Shown piece by piece: positions 1-7,447 of a stretch of 10,559 nucleotides of DNA. Positions within the stretch are counted from its first letter, which is position 1, and each line of letters opens with the position of its first letter. A program made the translations under genes and the position numbers. Origin of the DNA: Gammaproteobacteria bacterium (GTDB taxonomy: Bacteria > Pseudomonadota > Gammaproteobacteria > SZUA-229); contig JAGLQT010000071.1 of assembly GCA_023136715.1 (NCBI GenBank), positions 1 to 10,559 on the forward strand, given 5' to 3'. Under the pieces are notes generated by a model that made no database searches, had not been told where the DNA came from, and saw nothing but the letters and a program-made list of their open reading frames with translations.

Positions 1-52
1 TTGCAACAGTGCCTTTACCAGCACCCGGCGCACCTAAAAGAATCAGTTTCAT
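1..52 (-). CDS. adk: adenylate kinase, N-terminal fragment
   Basis: Adenylate kinase interconverts ATP + AMP and 2 ADP in the cytoplasm. The minus strand starts with ATG at 52-50 and reads MKLILLGAPGAGKGTVA before the window edge. That is the beta1 strand and P-loop (GAPGAGKGT) diagnostic of bacterial Adk. A Shine-Dalgarno-like GAGG precedes the ATG by a few bases. The residue after GKGT is Val, where most Adk proteins have Gln (GKGTQA); this is a minor variant or lineage marker. Only 17 codons are present, so the rest of the enzyme cannot be assessed. The gene diverges from the methyltransferase gene at 289, and the 236 bp between them should hold both promoters. I see no convincing -35/-10 pair there. 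Confidence 0.9.
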   Translation of the reverse strand, partial: MKLILLGAPGAGKGTVA

Positions 53-288
53 GGGGTATCCTCAATATAGTTAATGTCTGTGAAGAGATGGCGTATATCG
101 ATCCCATCTGCGCACGTGAAAAAATGAGCGCGTATTTTCTTGTTTTTACAGCATTAAAGCAAATAAATTTGTGGGTAGAGGGGATAGGTGGAAATACATG
201 AAAAAGCGGTTTCGAGCCCATTTGATGGAATAATTTAGATAGAATACTCAATAACTTAGCAATTTTTATTTAGCTGGATACGAAAAAA

Positions 289-900
289 GTGAACCCATAT
301 AGCGCGATACAGGCCAAATTGAGCCTGTCACAGCCATTACCCCATACCCCAGATTGGTCGGCTGCCCCTGATTTCATCGAGCTCATTGTCGAGCATGCTT
401 TGCAGGCAAAACCTGAAGTGATAGTTGAGTGCAGCAGTGGTTTAACTACGCTGGTGCTGGCTCAATGCTGCCAGTTCAATCAGAAGGGTTGTGTCATCAG
501 TCTGGAAAATGGCGAAGATTATGCTGAAAAAACGTGTCAGCAATTAAAAGAGTTTGGCCTGGAAGATTATGCGCAGGTGATTCATGCACCGCTGGAAAAA
601 GTCGCATTGAGTGACAATGAGTACGACTGGTACAGCCTGAAAACGTTACCGGAGGTATCGATTGATATGCTGGTGATCGACGGGCCACCAGGCTTTATCC
701 AGAAAAATTCCCGCTATCCGGCATTGCCGTTATTGTTAGACAGATTTTCAAAGCAGACCAAAGTGTTTCTGGATGATGCTGCCAGGGACGATGAAAAAGA
801 GCTGGTTGCTCACTGGCAGGACGAGTTCTCAGGTGTTGAACACGAATATCTTGAGTTCGAGCGAGGTTGCTCGGTGCTGGATATAAAAAAAGCTAGCTAG
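289..900 (+). CDS. class I SAM-dependent methyltransferase, 203 aa
   Basis: This is probably a cytoplasmic S-adenosylmethionine-dependent methyltransferase with a Rossmann fold. Visible motifs are motif I VECSSGLTT (residues 46-54), the beta2 acidic residue in SLENGE (E73, expected to bind the SAM ribose) and MLVIDGPPG (D131). A later LDDAARDDE (161-169) resembles the late strand of Methyltransf_24/O-methyltransferase-like proteins. The methyl acceptor is unknown. The start is GTG at 289: an in-frame TAG at 271-273 leaves only GTG (or CTG at 274), and the ribosome binding site is weak. Its 3' end overlaps the minus-strand sulfotransferase by 8 bp (893-900, inside an AGCTAGCTAG palindrome), so the two genes share a stop region. 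Proximity to glycosyltransferase and sulfotransferase genes suggests glycan or metabolite modification, which is inference. Confidence 0.8.
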   Translation: MNPYSAIQAKLSLSQPLPHTPDWSAAPDFIELIVEHALQAKPEVIVECSSGLTTLVLAQCCQFNQKGCVISLENGEDYAEKTCQQLKEFGLEDYAQVIHAPLEKVALSDNEYDWYSLKTLPEVSIDMLVIDGPPGFIQKNSRYPALPLLLDRFSKQTKVFLDDAARDDEKELVAHWQDEFSGVEHEYLEFERGCSVLDIKKAS

Positions 901-1423
901 CGTTGTAGCTGGTATTCCATTCGGAGAGTGCCGCCTCAAGATCACCTTCAGCATTGATGCTGGTCCAGAATTTCCTGAAATCCTGTTCAGCATTTTCCAG
1001 GCTAAAACTTAGCGTGTGCGTTTTACCCTTAAGGAAAAGCGCGATATTGCTTTCAACCGTTTCAATGTAATCCTGCGCTAATTCAAGCGCAGAATCATTT
1101 TGTGTTTCCTGAAAAAAAATACCTTCGCGATAAGCTTTCATAATGCCGAAGTTATTGCGCCGGGCAAAGCTTTCAGCCGTTGTGTTTTTATCGCGACTCA
1201 GGTGAACATAAAAAGCATTATCACCATAAACCTGATCCAGTCTGCCCAGTATCCATGACAGGCGGTTGTCGGCTTCGATGTGGTTTTCTGGATAGCTCAG
1301 GCGTTGTTCGCCGATCAAAGTGCAGCGCGATTCGTGCGCGGCTGAAAAATTACTTATATGCTGGCAGGCTTTGATGAACGTAGTGGAGCCACAACGACCG
1401 GTATTAAGAATAAAAATATTCAT
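893..1423 (-). CDS. small PAPS-dependent sulfotransferase-like protein, 176 aa
   Basis: This protein is predicted to transfer sulfate from PAPS to a hydroxyl or amine. The N-terminus MNIFILNTGRCGSTT carries the 5'-phosphosulfate-binding loop (TGRCGSTT, residues 8-15). HLSRDKNTTAESFARR (74-89) matches the 3'-phosphate-binding region, with R77 and S85 as likely contacts. At 176 aa it is short for the family (commonly about 250-300 aa), so it is a minimal or C-terminally reduced form. I chose the ATG at 1423 because it overlaps the TGA of the upstream glycosyltransferase gene as ATGA, the usual mark of translational coupling. An in-frame ATG 18 bp upstream (1441) would add only MGSTSK. It is the last gene of a three-gene minus-strand operon. 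The acceptor is unknown; a product of the upstream glycosyltransferase is a reasonable guess. Confidence 0.75.
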   Translation of the reverse strand: MNIFILNTGRCGSTTFIKACQHISNFSAAHESRCTLIGEQRLSYPENHIEADNRLSWILGRLDQVYGDNAFYVHLSRDKNTTAESFARRNNFGIMKAYREGIFFQETQNDSALELAQDYIETVESNIALFLKGKTHTLSFSLENAEQDFRKFWTSINAEGDLEAALSEWNTSYNAS

Positions 1424-3255
1424 TTTAGAAGTGCTTCCCATTTAGCGCGATCAGTTTTATAACTGATGATGGCCTGCAATATTTCACTGTGGCGTTTCTG
1501 CTGATTAGCTTCGTCATTTATCAGCCTGTGCCCCTGCGATTTTACGCCGAAGTTGTGGTCAATATTGTTAATAAAATGTTGAATCTGTAATTTCGCCTGC
1601 GCTGTCTCGCTGTGCTTATTCCACCAGCTTCGCTCATCATGGAAAATCGATTTAAGCGTTGCCAGTTTTTCGATGATCTGCTGGTGCTTGGATTTGTATT
1701 TCTGATGAAGCGCCTGTTCAGTGTCGCTTAAAGCTGATTCAATGGTGTTTTTATCCAGTGCCTGATTCGGGTAGCCTGGCTCACCCAGCTTCTCAACGGT
1801 GAATAGCATCACGTCGCCGAAGAACTGGCGCTCGAATTCATCGGAAAGATCGACGTGTTCCTGCTCGCGATTAACGCCGGGTCTAAATTCTGATTCACCG
1901 GTCTCATCGGTGGTGCGTTTATGTAGCATGGGCAAGTTGGCGGAAACAAAGCGATCACCAATTTCAGATTTGATGATGCGCCCCAGCACGGGTCCTGCCA
2001 TGCGTAATTTCAGCGTTGCGAAAGAGATAAAAAACTTAAGGCATTCAGGCCTGAAGGCATAGTTGCCTGTGTAGATGGTTCGAGCTGCGATGGTGTCAGA
2101 CAGTGATCCGCTGTAGTCAAAGTAGGTGACGCGCGTCGGGTGTTCACCATCAAAGAATCGGTTAAGTTTGCTGGCAAAATCATTGAAGCAGTCAAGGTGG
2201 TTATGATTGTTTTTTAGAGTGCAGGCGTATTGATAAGACTGTGTCGATTTTTTAAAACCAAAAAGGTCAGCCATATCGTGGTAAGCCGCATCGTCGCTGG
2301 TCTGAGTCTCGCCATGAAAGTGGCAGGCTGTGGCTGGTTCATTATTAGCAATCTGCTGCAAAAAATCGATCACGTCATTCTGGAAGTTGCCCGCCATCAC
2401 CGCCGGCGAGACCGGTGGATCACCAACAACCTTGCCGGTGAGTATGTTGACTTCACCGCGGCTAAATATTTCATTGAGATGGTAGAAATAGTTGATGGCG
2501 TAAATATCTTTCTGCCCCTCACTGGTGGCAACCTTGATCTTGAATTCCTGGTCACTGTCGATGAAGTAGAAAATATTTTTTTCATCACTATCGCGCTCTA
2601 TCTCGTTCAGTCGTAGATAAGCGATGTTTCTGGTGATGGCCGCGCCTTTGTGCGAAAAGTCATCCGGATACTGGCTTAAGGCGTAGCGCCCCAGTATTGG
2701 CTCAAAGCTGTCTGCTTTCTCGCCCAATTTTTTTATCTGCTCAATCTGCTCATGAATACCGAAATATTCAGTCGTCAGGCCCATATCATAAAACTGCTCG
2801 CAGGTTTCTTTGTGCTGCGTGATGCTTTCTTTTTTCTTCGAATCATCCGCGACAATTACCGTGATTTTTTGGTATCTGTCGTTGAGTGTGCCGCCATACT
2901 GATACAGCTCGCATAGGGTCAGTATACTGTTCAGGCATTGTTGTAAGTGTATCGGGCGGTCAGCAACAGGAATGACAATGTGGAATTTGTATCTATTATT
3001 TTCCTGTTGCTTAAGACTTTCTTTGATTAATGCTTCCTGCGCACGAAAAATAGTTTGATAGTAGGAGATTGTTTCATCGTCAGGGGTGCCGTCCCAGATA
3101 TTGTGTTCGATAATGGGGATTGCTTCTGCGTAGATGTTAAGCAGGCCGTATATGCTATCCGTGTTAGTTAGCTGTTTGCCAAGCTCAAGGAGTTTATCGT
3201 TACCAGGGTAACGATCCAGAAAATACCTGAGTGCTTGTTGATTTGCTGGTGACAT
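1420..3255 (-). CDS. large GT-A (family 2-like) glycosyltransferase, 611 aa
   Basis: This is probably a nucleotide-sugar-dependent glycosyltransferase. An N-terminal helical extension (about 1-88) precedes a GT-A core. The core shows FHIVIPVADRP (91-101, first beta strand of GT2 enzymes), VIVADDSKK (133-141, nucleotide-binding DD) and GAAITRNIAYLR (204-215, like the GT2 G-x-x-x-RN element). FYFIDSDQEF (229-238) supplies the DxD metal site (D233, D235). The rest, including a charged helical C-terminus (about 500-611), matches no family I can name. There are no obvious membrane segments, so it is cytoplasmic or peripheral. The gene starts 14 bp after the TPP enzyme stop and ends in an ATGA overlap with the sulfotransferase, so the three genes are one operon. 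Donor and acceptor are not predictable, and exact family membership is uncertain. Confidence 0.7.
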   Translation of the reverse strand: MSPANQQALRYFLDRYPGNDKLLELGKQLTNTDSIYGLLNIYAEAIPIIEHNIWDGTPDDETISYYQTIFRAQEALIKESLKQQENNRYKFHIVIPVADRPIHLQQCLNSILTLCELYQYGGTLNDRYQKITVIVADDSKKKESITQHKETCEQFYDMGLTTEYFGIHEQIEQIKKLGEKADSFEPILGRYALSQYPDDFSHKGAAITRNIAYLRLNEIERDSDEKNIFYFIDSDQEFKIKVATSEGQKDIYAINYFYHLNEIFSRGEVNILTGKVVGDPPVSPAVMAGNFQNDVIDFLQQIANNEPATACHFHGETQTSDDAAYHDMADLFGFKKSTQSYQYACTLKNNHNHLDCFNDFASKLNRFFDGEHPTRVTYFDYSGSLSDTIAARTIYTGNYAFRPECLKFFISFATLKLRMAGPVLGRIIKSEIGDRFVSANLPMLHKRTTDETGESEFRPGVNREQEHVDLSDEFERQFFGDVMLFTVEKLGEPGYPNQALDKNTIESALSDTEQALHQKYKSKHQQIIEKLATLKSIFHDERSWWNKHSETAQAKLQIQHFINNIDHNFGVKSQGHRLINDEANQQKRHSEILQAIISYKTDRAKWEALLK

Positions 3256-3269
3256 TCAGCTGTTAGCTT

Positions 3270-4934
3270 TTATCGTCTGGAAGAATAATTAGGGAAGGCG
3301 TCTTTATTGATCATGACTTCGATAAGATTGATAGCATCGGAAAAATCAGTGGACTTAAACAGTGAATCTAAATCGTCTTCGTTCTCAATGCGCTGATGGT
3401 TGATGCCAAAAGATTTCGCCAGTACTTCATAATCAGGATTGATGAAGTCGCAATTGATAAAGCGTTCTTCATACTGCTGAAACTGATTTTTTCTGATTAA
3501 TCCCATGGTGGAATTATTAAACATGACGATGTTGAGCGGGATACCGTAATTCACAGCGGTCATTATTTCCATGCAGCACATCTGGAAGCCGCCATCGCCG
3601 AGCACGGCAAAGGTGGTTTTTCTGTCTGAGAATTGCGCGCCGATAGCAGCGGGTATGGCGTGGCCTAATGAGGAAACACCGGAGTTCGGGTAATAACGAT
3701 TGTTGCTGGAAACGTTAAAAAAGTTTTGCGCAAAAATAATGTTGTCGTCAAAAACGGTGATGTTCTCAGAGAAGTGTTCTTCCAGTTTGAGAAAGAAATT
3801 CTCGACCAGTGAAAACGTTGATTTAAAAATAGCGCAGTTGCTTTCAGCTTCTGGATTGTCACCGCCATTGATCGGAATGTATTCCTTGAGCACGTTTTCG
3901 GCGGAATAATGATTGATGTTATCCAGCACCGCACCCAGAACTTCGTTGATATCGCCCTGAATCGCAATGTCGGTTTTGAATACTTTTTCCAGCTGGCCAT
4001 AATCACTGTCGACCTGGATTATTTTTTTACCTGCCAGTAATTTTTTATCCCACAGATAGCTGGTGCGCTCGTTGAAAGCCGCGCCGAGAAAAATCACCAG
4101 ATCGGCGGTTTCTTCGATGTATTTATAAGCATGGCTGTATGAGGTGACACCCAGGCTGCCCAGTGATAATTTTGACTGCTCACTAATAGCGCCTTTGCCC
4201 TTGAGGCTGCTGGTGACAGGAATGTTGAGTAACTCGCTGAGTTCGGTAAGTCGGGCCTGTGCACCGGATTTGATGCAGCCATAGCCGGCGATAATGACCG
4301 GGTTCTTTGCCTGTTGAGTCAGCTCGACGAAAGTATTGACCGGCTGAGAGTCCTTGTTGAGCGCACACAGGTGCTTTTCTGTTTTGATGTTGTCGAGGAT
4401 GCTGTCGTCGACCAGCTCCTTCTGCACGTTGTATGGGAAGCTGAGCAGGACAGGGCCTGGACTATCGGATAACAGAATTTTCGAGGCCTGATTCAGCACA
4501 TTTTCCAGATAATCGGTACGCTCGACCACTTTATTGTAACGAGTGATGCCTTTGAACAGCGCGCTCTGGTCGATGCTGCCGCCTTCACCTGAACTTTCCT
4601 GCAGGCCGCCTTTACCGAAAATATAGGTCGGCGCTTCGCCGGTAATAATGAGTACCGGTTGTTTGTCGGCATAGGCGTTGGCAATGCCGGTGACCAGGTT
4701 GGTTGCACCCGGGCCAGCGGTGGTGATACAGGCACCAATCCTGCCGGAAGCGCGGTTGTAGCCACCCGCCATGAAGGCCGCGCCCTGTTCGTGTTTGGCG
4801 AGAATGCTCTGGATGCTGGAATCGTACAGGCTGTCATACACCGGTAGAATGTGCGCACCGGGCATACCGAAAATGGTATCGATACCCAGCTGTTCCATGT
4901 ATTTGACTAATAACTCGCTAACTTGAACTTTCAT
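3270..4934 (-). CDS. TPP-dependent acetolactate-synthase-like enzyme, 554 aa
   Basis: This is a thiamine-diphosphate enzyme of the acetolactate synthase/pyruvate decarboxylase superfamily with the three usual domains. The N-terminal PYR domain has IFGMPGAHILPVYD (21-34) and the catalytic Glu in AKHEQGAAFMA (E49). The middle domain has LGAAFNERTS, reminiscent of ALS FAD-domain sequences. The C-terminal PP domain carries the Mg-TPP motif, starting GDGG at about 446 and ending NN at about 473-474. Length fits ALS large subunits (about 550-600 aa). No regulatory small subunit gene is adjacent. It heads an operon with a glycosyltransferase and a sulfotransferase, so a specialised pathway is more likely than branched-chain amino acid synthesis. 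Relatives that add a two-carbon unit to a sugar nucleotide (YerE type) are one possibility, which is inference. The start at 4934 has no strong ribosome binding site; another ATG out of frame sits 4 bp upstream. Confidence 0.85.
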   Translation of the reverse strand: MKVQVSELLVKYMEQLGIDTIFGMPGAHILPVYDSLYDSSIQSILAKHEQGAAFMAGGYNRASGRIGACITTAGPGATNLVTGIANAYADKQPVLIITGEAPTYIFGKGGLQESSGEGGSIDQSALFKGITRYNKVVERTDYLENVLNQASKILLSDSPGPVLLSFPYNVQKELVDDSILDNIKTEKHLCALNKDSQPVNTFVELTQQAKNPVIIAGYGCIKSGAQARLTELSELLNIPVTSSLKGKGAISEQSKLSLGSLGVTSYSHAYKYIEETADLVIFLGAAFNERTSYLWDKKLLAGKKIIQVDSDYGQLEKVFKTDIAIQGDINEVLGAVLDNINHYSAENVLKEYIPINGGDNPEAESNCAIFKSTFSLVENFFLKLEEHFSENITVFDDNIIFAQNFFNVSSNNRYYPNSGVSSLGHAIPAAIGAQFSDRKTTFAVLGDGGFQMCCMEIMTAVNYGIPLNIVMFNNSTMGLIRKNQFQQYEERFINCDFINPDYEVLAKSFGINHQRIENEDDLDSLFKSTDFSDAINLIEVMINKDAFPNYSSRR

Positions 4935-5074
4935 ACATTATTTTTCGAGCAGTATCTCAAACGAGCTCTTTTATTTTTATGTCCGGGACTTAAGAAAGTT
5001 GGATTCTAACACCAGATGAAATTAGTATCTTGTCTGATGCCTGGCTTTGCCTGTGGTACCAGTCGGAGTCTATT

Positions 5075-5683
5075 TTAGTCGTTAGATAAGGCTTTCTGAA
5101 TTAGCGGAACCAGTGGTTCAGGTAGCTGAACACTACCCGATAATGCAAACTGCTGACCCGGTTCACTCATTTTTCGCCATGTCTTACGAATAATATCAAT
5201 CCATTTCGCTTCATCGTATTCGGGGTGTTTGTTTGCGAATGCCAGCATATAGTGTTCAATAAAGACCAATGCGGCGATATCTTCAACCAGTTGTGTGTCC
5301 GGGTTTTTCTTTAGGGCTTTTTTGCCTACGGCAAGTTTTACTCTTTCCAGGCTATCTTCACTGTAACCCGCCTTCTCCATCAACGCAGCCAGTGTTTCAG
5401 CATGAAAGGTATAAAGCGCAGTGCGCCACTGGTGGTAGCCTTTGCGGTTCATTGGGTAATCGCTACGCGGTGACTTCCAGCGTTGTATATGCTGTGCCTG
5501 AATAGCCAGTTTCATTGCACCATCAGTATCGGGTGTGAAACGTTCCAGCATGTCGGACATGTGATGAGAATATAATAATTCTTTAGGCCATTCCTTATTC
5601 TCCGCATCTACCACTGTGTTTGGGTCTTCGCTATTGGCCTGGTTGATAAGGTCTCTTGCTGTTTCAAATGCTTGCTGTGACAT
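5075..5683 (-). CDS. DUF4202 family protein, 202 aa
   Basis: This is recognised as the DUF4202 family by several landmarks: INQANSEDPNTV near the start, EWPKELLYSHHMSDMLERF, AIQAQHIQRWKSPRSDYPMNRKGYHQWRT (given here as a landmark series), the internal ED-ALVFIEHY block and the RKTWRKMS block near the C-terminus. The many conserved His, Asp and Glu residues in helices suggest a metal-binding helical enzyme, but no biochemical function is established that I know of. It is soluble, with no signal peptide. I preferred the ATG at 5683 because GAG lies 7 nt upstream; an ATG at 5695 would add MRNN. It is transcribed away from the nucleotidyltransferase gene at 5820, and 140 bp separate it from the downstream TPP operon, so it is probably monocistronic. 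Confidence 0.8.
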   Translation of the reverse strand: MSQQAFETARDLINQANSEDPNTVVDAENKEWPKELLYSHHMSDMLERFTPDTDGAMKLAIQAQHIQRWKSPRSDYPMNRKGYHQWRTALYTFHAETLAALMEKAGYSEDSLERVKLAVGKKALKKNPDTQLVEDIAALVFIEHYMLAFANKHPEYDEAKWIDIIRKTWRKMSEPGQQFALSGSVQLPEPLVPLIQKALSND

Positions 5684-5782
5684 GTTGTTTCTCATGGGCT
5701 AGAAAATTAAAGTCCTGATTATATTCAATAACTGGATAAATATTCAGCCGAAAGTGTAGGTTTAAATAATCATTTCTTCTAA

Positions 5783-5788
5783 TATGAT
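5783..5788 (+). promoter_or_regulatory. possible -10 box for the nucleotidyltransferase gene
   Basis: TATGAT (one mismatch to TATAAT) lies 31 bp upstream of the ATG at 5820, in the AT-rich gap between divergent genes. Seventeen bp further upstream, GTTTAA is a poor -35 match. It is plausible but weak, and no operator is evident. Confidence 0.3.
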
Positions 5789-5819
5789 ATCCATTATTTT
5801 CTGAGATCAGCACCGCTTA

Positions 5820-6770
5820 ATGAAGAAGAGCAATATTACAGTTACCATTGAAGATGGCCTTAAAGCGCTGGATTCGTTACTGATACTCAGTGTCCAGCAG
5901 CGCTCAGTGGTTTCAGTATGCCAGTCCGAGATCGATAAAGTTGTCATTGCAGGTTTTGCTGCGCAGGCGACTTCATTACCCGGTGCATTTTACAGGCACA
6001 CGACAATACAGCCGTTAGAAGATAATGAAATCGACCTGTTTGTGCAGCTTAGTTCCGAGCTGGGCCAACGCAATACACCAGGCGGATTACTGGGCAAGCT
6101 GGAAGACTTGCTTGTTGAGTATTATCCAGAGGCCAGATTGTCCGTCGATAAACAGGCCGTACTGGTCAAGTTTGCTGAGGTTTCATTTCGTGTCACACCC
6201 TGTTTTTATCAGGATAAAAAAGGCTATGTCATCGCCGATGGTAAAAATGACAAGTGGCTAAAGACAGACCCCAGTATCTTTTATTACGCGCTAGACGATG
6301 CCAATAATCGACATAAAGGTCTGTTGCTGCCGGTGATCCGAATCATCAAACACTGGAACCGGCGTAATGGCAACTGGTTTAATGACTATTATCTGGAATT
6401 AATGGTTAAGCATGCACTGGATGGTGTGAAATTTGATTCATACGTGCAGGCGATTAAATATGTGTTTAAAAAGGCGATACGCTTAGTGGTATTCACCATT
6501 GATGACCCTTCGAATTTTGGCAAACAGATGGAAGGCCTGAAAGATGTTTTCAAAATGGTCGAAGCCATGCTGAGTTTTCAGGATTGCCATGGACACATCG
6601 TCAAAGCAGAACATTTTGAAAAACGTGGTGATCTCATTTCTGCCTATAAGGAGTGGGGCAAGATTTTTGCCGATGATTTCCCCAGTTATGTGGATATTAT
6701 GGCCGAGAAGTTGGAGGCTAATGGGATTAGTGGTGTAGAAGCACTTCAAATAATGCGAGATGCTACGTAG
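5820..6770 (+). CDS. orphan CD-NTase/OAS-like nucleotidyltransferase, active site degenerate, 316 aa
   Basis: The order of elements matches the cGAS/DncV/OAS-like nucleotidyltransferase fold. These are the helix-turn motif PGAFYRHTTIQPL (54-66), the metal strand NEIDLFVQL (69-77), KQAVLVKFAEVSFRVTPCF (111-129), a W-x-x-TDP segment (146-151) and the LLPVIRIIKHWNRRNG helix (169-184). Family members with an intact site carry GS, an acidic pair such as DxD (ExD in cGAS) and a third Asp before V-x-P. Here GS is GA (55-56), the pair is E70/D72 and the third acid is replaced by R124. Catalysis is therefore doubtful; it may be a pseudoenzyme, a binding protein or a diverged enzyme. No CBASS effector or ancillary Cap gene lies beside it. 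The ATG at 5820 lacks a good Shine-Dalgarno. Its stop codon falls in a REP-like palindrome. Confidence 0.7.
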   Translation: MKKSNITVTIEDGLKALDSLLILSVQQRSVVSVCQSEIDKVVIAGFAAQATSLPGAFYRHTTIQPLEDNEIDLFVQLSSELGQRNTPGGLLGKLEDLLVEYYPEARLSVDKQAVLVKFAEVSFRVTPCFYQDKKGYVIADGKNDKWLKTDPSIFYYALDDANNRHKGLLLPVIRIIKHWNRRNGNWFNDYYLELMVKHALDGVKFDSYVQAIKYVFKKAIRLVVFTIDDPSNFGKQMEGLKDVFKMVEAMLSFQDCHGHIVKAEHFEKRGDLISAYKEWGKIFADDFPSYVDIMAEKLEANGISGVEALQIMRDAT

Positions 6771-6852
6771 GTTGGGTTGAATGATTTTTATGAAACCCAA
6801 CAGGTTTATAAATGTTGGGTTACGGCAAAGAGCGCCTAACCCAACCTACCGT
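6765..6852. repeat. REP/MITE-like nested palindrome (GTAGGTTGGGTT type)
   Basis: The outer 12-bp arms are GTAGGTTGGGTT (6767-6778) and AACCCAACCTAC (6838-6849). Inner 9-bp arms AACCCAACA (6794-6802) and TGTTGGGTT (6813-6821) enclose a 10-nt loop. From memory, this GTAGGTTGGGTT...AACCCAACCTAC design recurs as a dispersed repeat in many gammaproteobacterial and other genomes. It lies between the convergent nucleotidyltransferase (+) and GNAT (-) genes and could act as a bidirectional transcription stop. The left arm supplies the TAG stop codon of the nucleotidyltransferase, and the right arm ends at the edge of the cassette array. Confidence 0.8.
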
Positions 6853-6868
6853 ACTTATGTGCATTATT

Positions 6869-7405
6869 TTACCAGTATTTTTGGTCATTCAATGCCTCGA
6901 CACAATGAGAAGTTCCTTCCATTGCTTTTATAGAGCTACCATCAAGTGATTGAGCTAACCAACCTTCTGGATAAGTAAGTTTAAGTGGCGCTTTTACAAT
7001 GCTTTCACTGATAGGGTTGAAGCCAACCTTAGAATAAAAATTTGGGTCGCCGTATGTGAATACCATATCAACACTTAGTGATTTCAAATGACTGATACCA
7101 TAGTTAATTAGTTGTTGGCCCTTGCCTTTCCCTTGCTCGTTGGTGGCGATCGCTACTGGTGACAAGATGAAAGCTATTTTTTCACCAGGCACATCAAGAC
7201 GACTAAAAAGTATGCTTCCTACTATGTCACCACCGGAGATCGAGACAAAACCAATCAAGTCTTGTGGCTCTGTCGTTGCGATTAACTCAGAAACCAAATT
7301 ACCAATAAGCTGACCTTCTGTTTCACCTTCTGAGGTGGAGAAAACTTTAGTAAAGAGCTCAATAACCTCTTGAGATTGTGATGAATCAAATAGAGATAAT
7401 TCCAT
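6869..7405 (-). CDS. GNAT family N-acetyltransferase, 178 aa
   Basis: This is a cytoplasmic acetyl-CoA-dependent N-acetyltransferase (YhbS-like branch). The core shows a first beta strand and helix (MELSLFDSSQSQEVIELFTKVF region), LIGFVSISGGDIVGSILFSR, then LSPVAIATNEQGKGKGQQLI. In the last, Q-G-K-G-K-G is the pyrophosphate-binding Q/R-x-x-G-x-G/A motif A. VFTYGDPNFYSKVGF follows, typical of the terminal alpha4-beta6 region. The substrate is unknown; GNATs are frequent integron cargo. I placed the start at 7405. The longer frame from 7459 begins upstream of the attC crossover (about 7453/7454), and its extra 18 residues (MALRAQSV...) would be encoded by recombination-site DNA. AGGA sits 12 nt before the chosen ATG. 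It is the most distal cassette in view. Confidence 0.8.
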   Translation of the reverse strand: MELSLFDSSQSQEVIELFTKVFSTSEGETEGQLIGNLVSELIATTEPQDLIGFVSISGGDIVGSILFSRLDVPGEKIAFILSPVAIATNEQGKGKGQQLINYGISHLKSLSVDMVFTYGDPNFYSKVGFNPISESIVKAPLKLTYPEGWLAQSLDGSSIKAMEGTSHCVEALNDQKYW

Positions 7406-7447
7406 TTTTAAACCGTATCCTACAAGTTTATTTTGTACCGATTGAGC

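Noticed and set aside
1..201. Plus-strand open frame of 66 codons at the left edge
   Set aside because: It is antisense to the recognisable adk start, has no start signal and shows no protein similarity; it is a shadow frame.
53..288. Promoters for adk and the methyltransferase
   Set aside because: TTGATG and TAGAAT boxes exist at 222-245 but with a spacer of only 12 bp; no pair on either strand is good enough to annotate.
2230..2616. 128-codon plus-strand frame inside the glycosyltransferase gene
   Set aside because: It lies wholly antisense to a well-supported 611-aa coding region, and its composition looks like antisense of that gene.
6483..6800. 105-codon minus-strand frame over the nucleotidyltransferase 3' end
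   Set aside because: It is antisense to a supported gene and begins in the palindromic repeat.
6765..6852. Palindrome as an attC site, because the minus strand contains GTTAGGC
   Set aside because: Its symmetric GTAGGTTGGGTT arms match a dispersed repeat design. There is no correctly spaced L''/L' pair with extrahelical bases.
5820..7405. CBASS anti-phage operon (CD-NTase plus partner)
   Set aside because: The only close neighbours are a convergent GNAT in a cassette and a divergent DUF4202 gene. There is no effector, and the CD-NTase active site is degraded.
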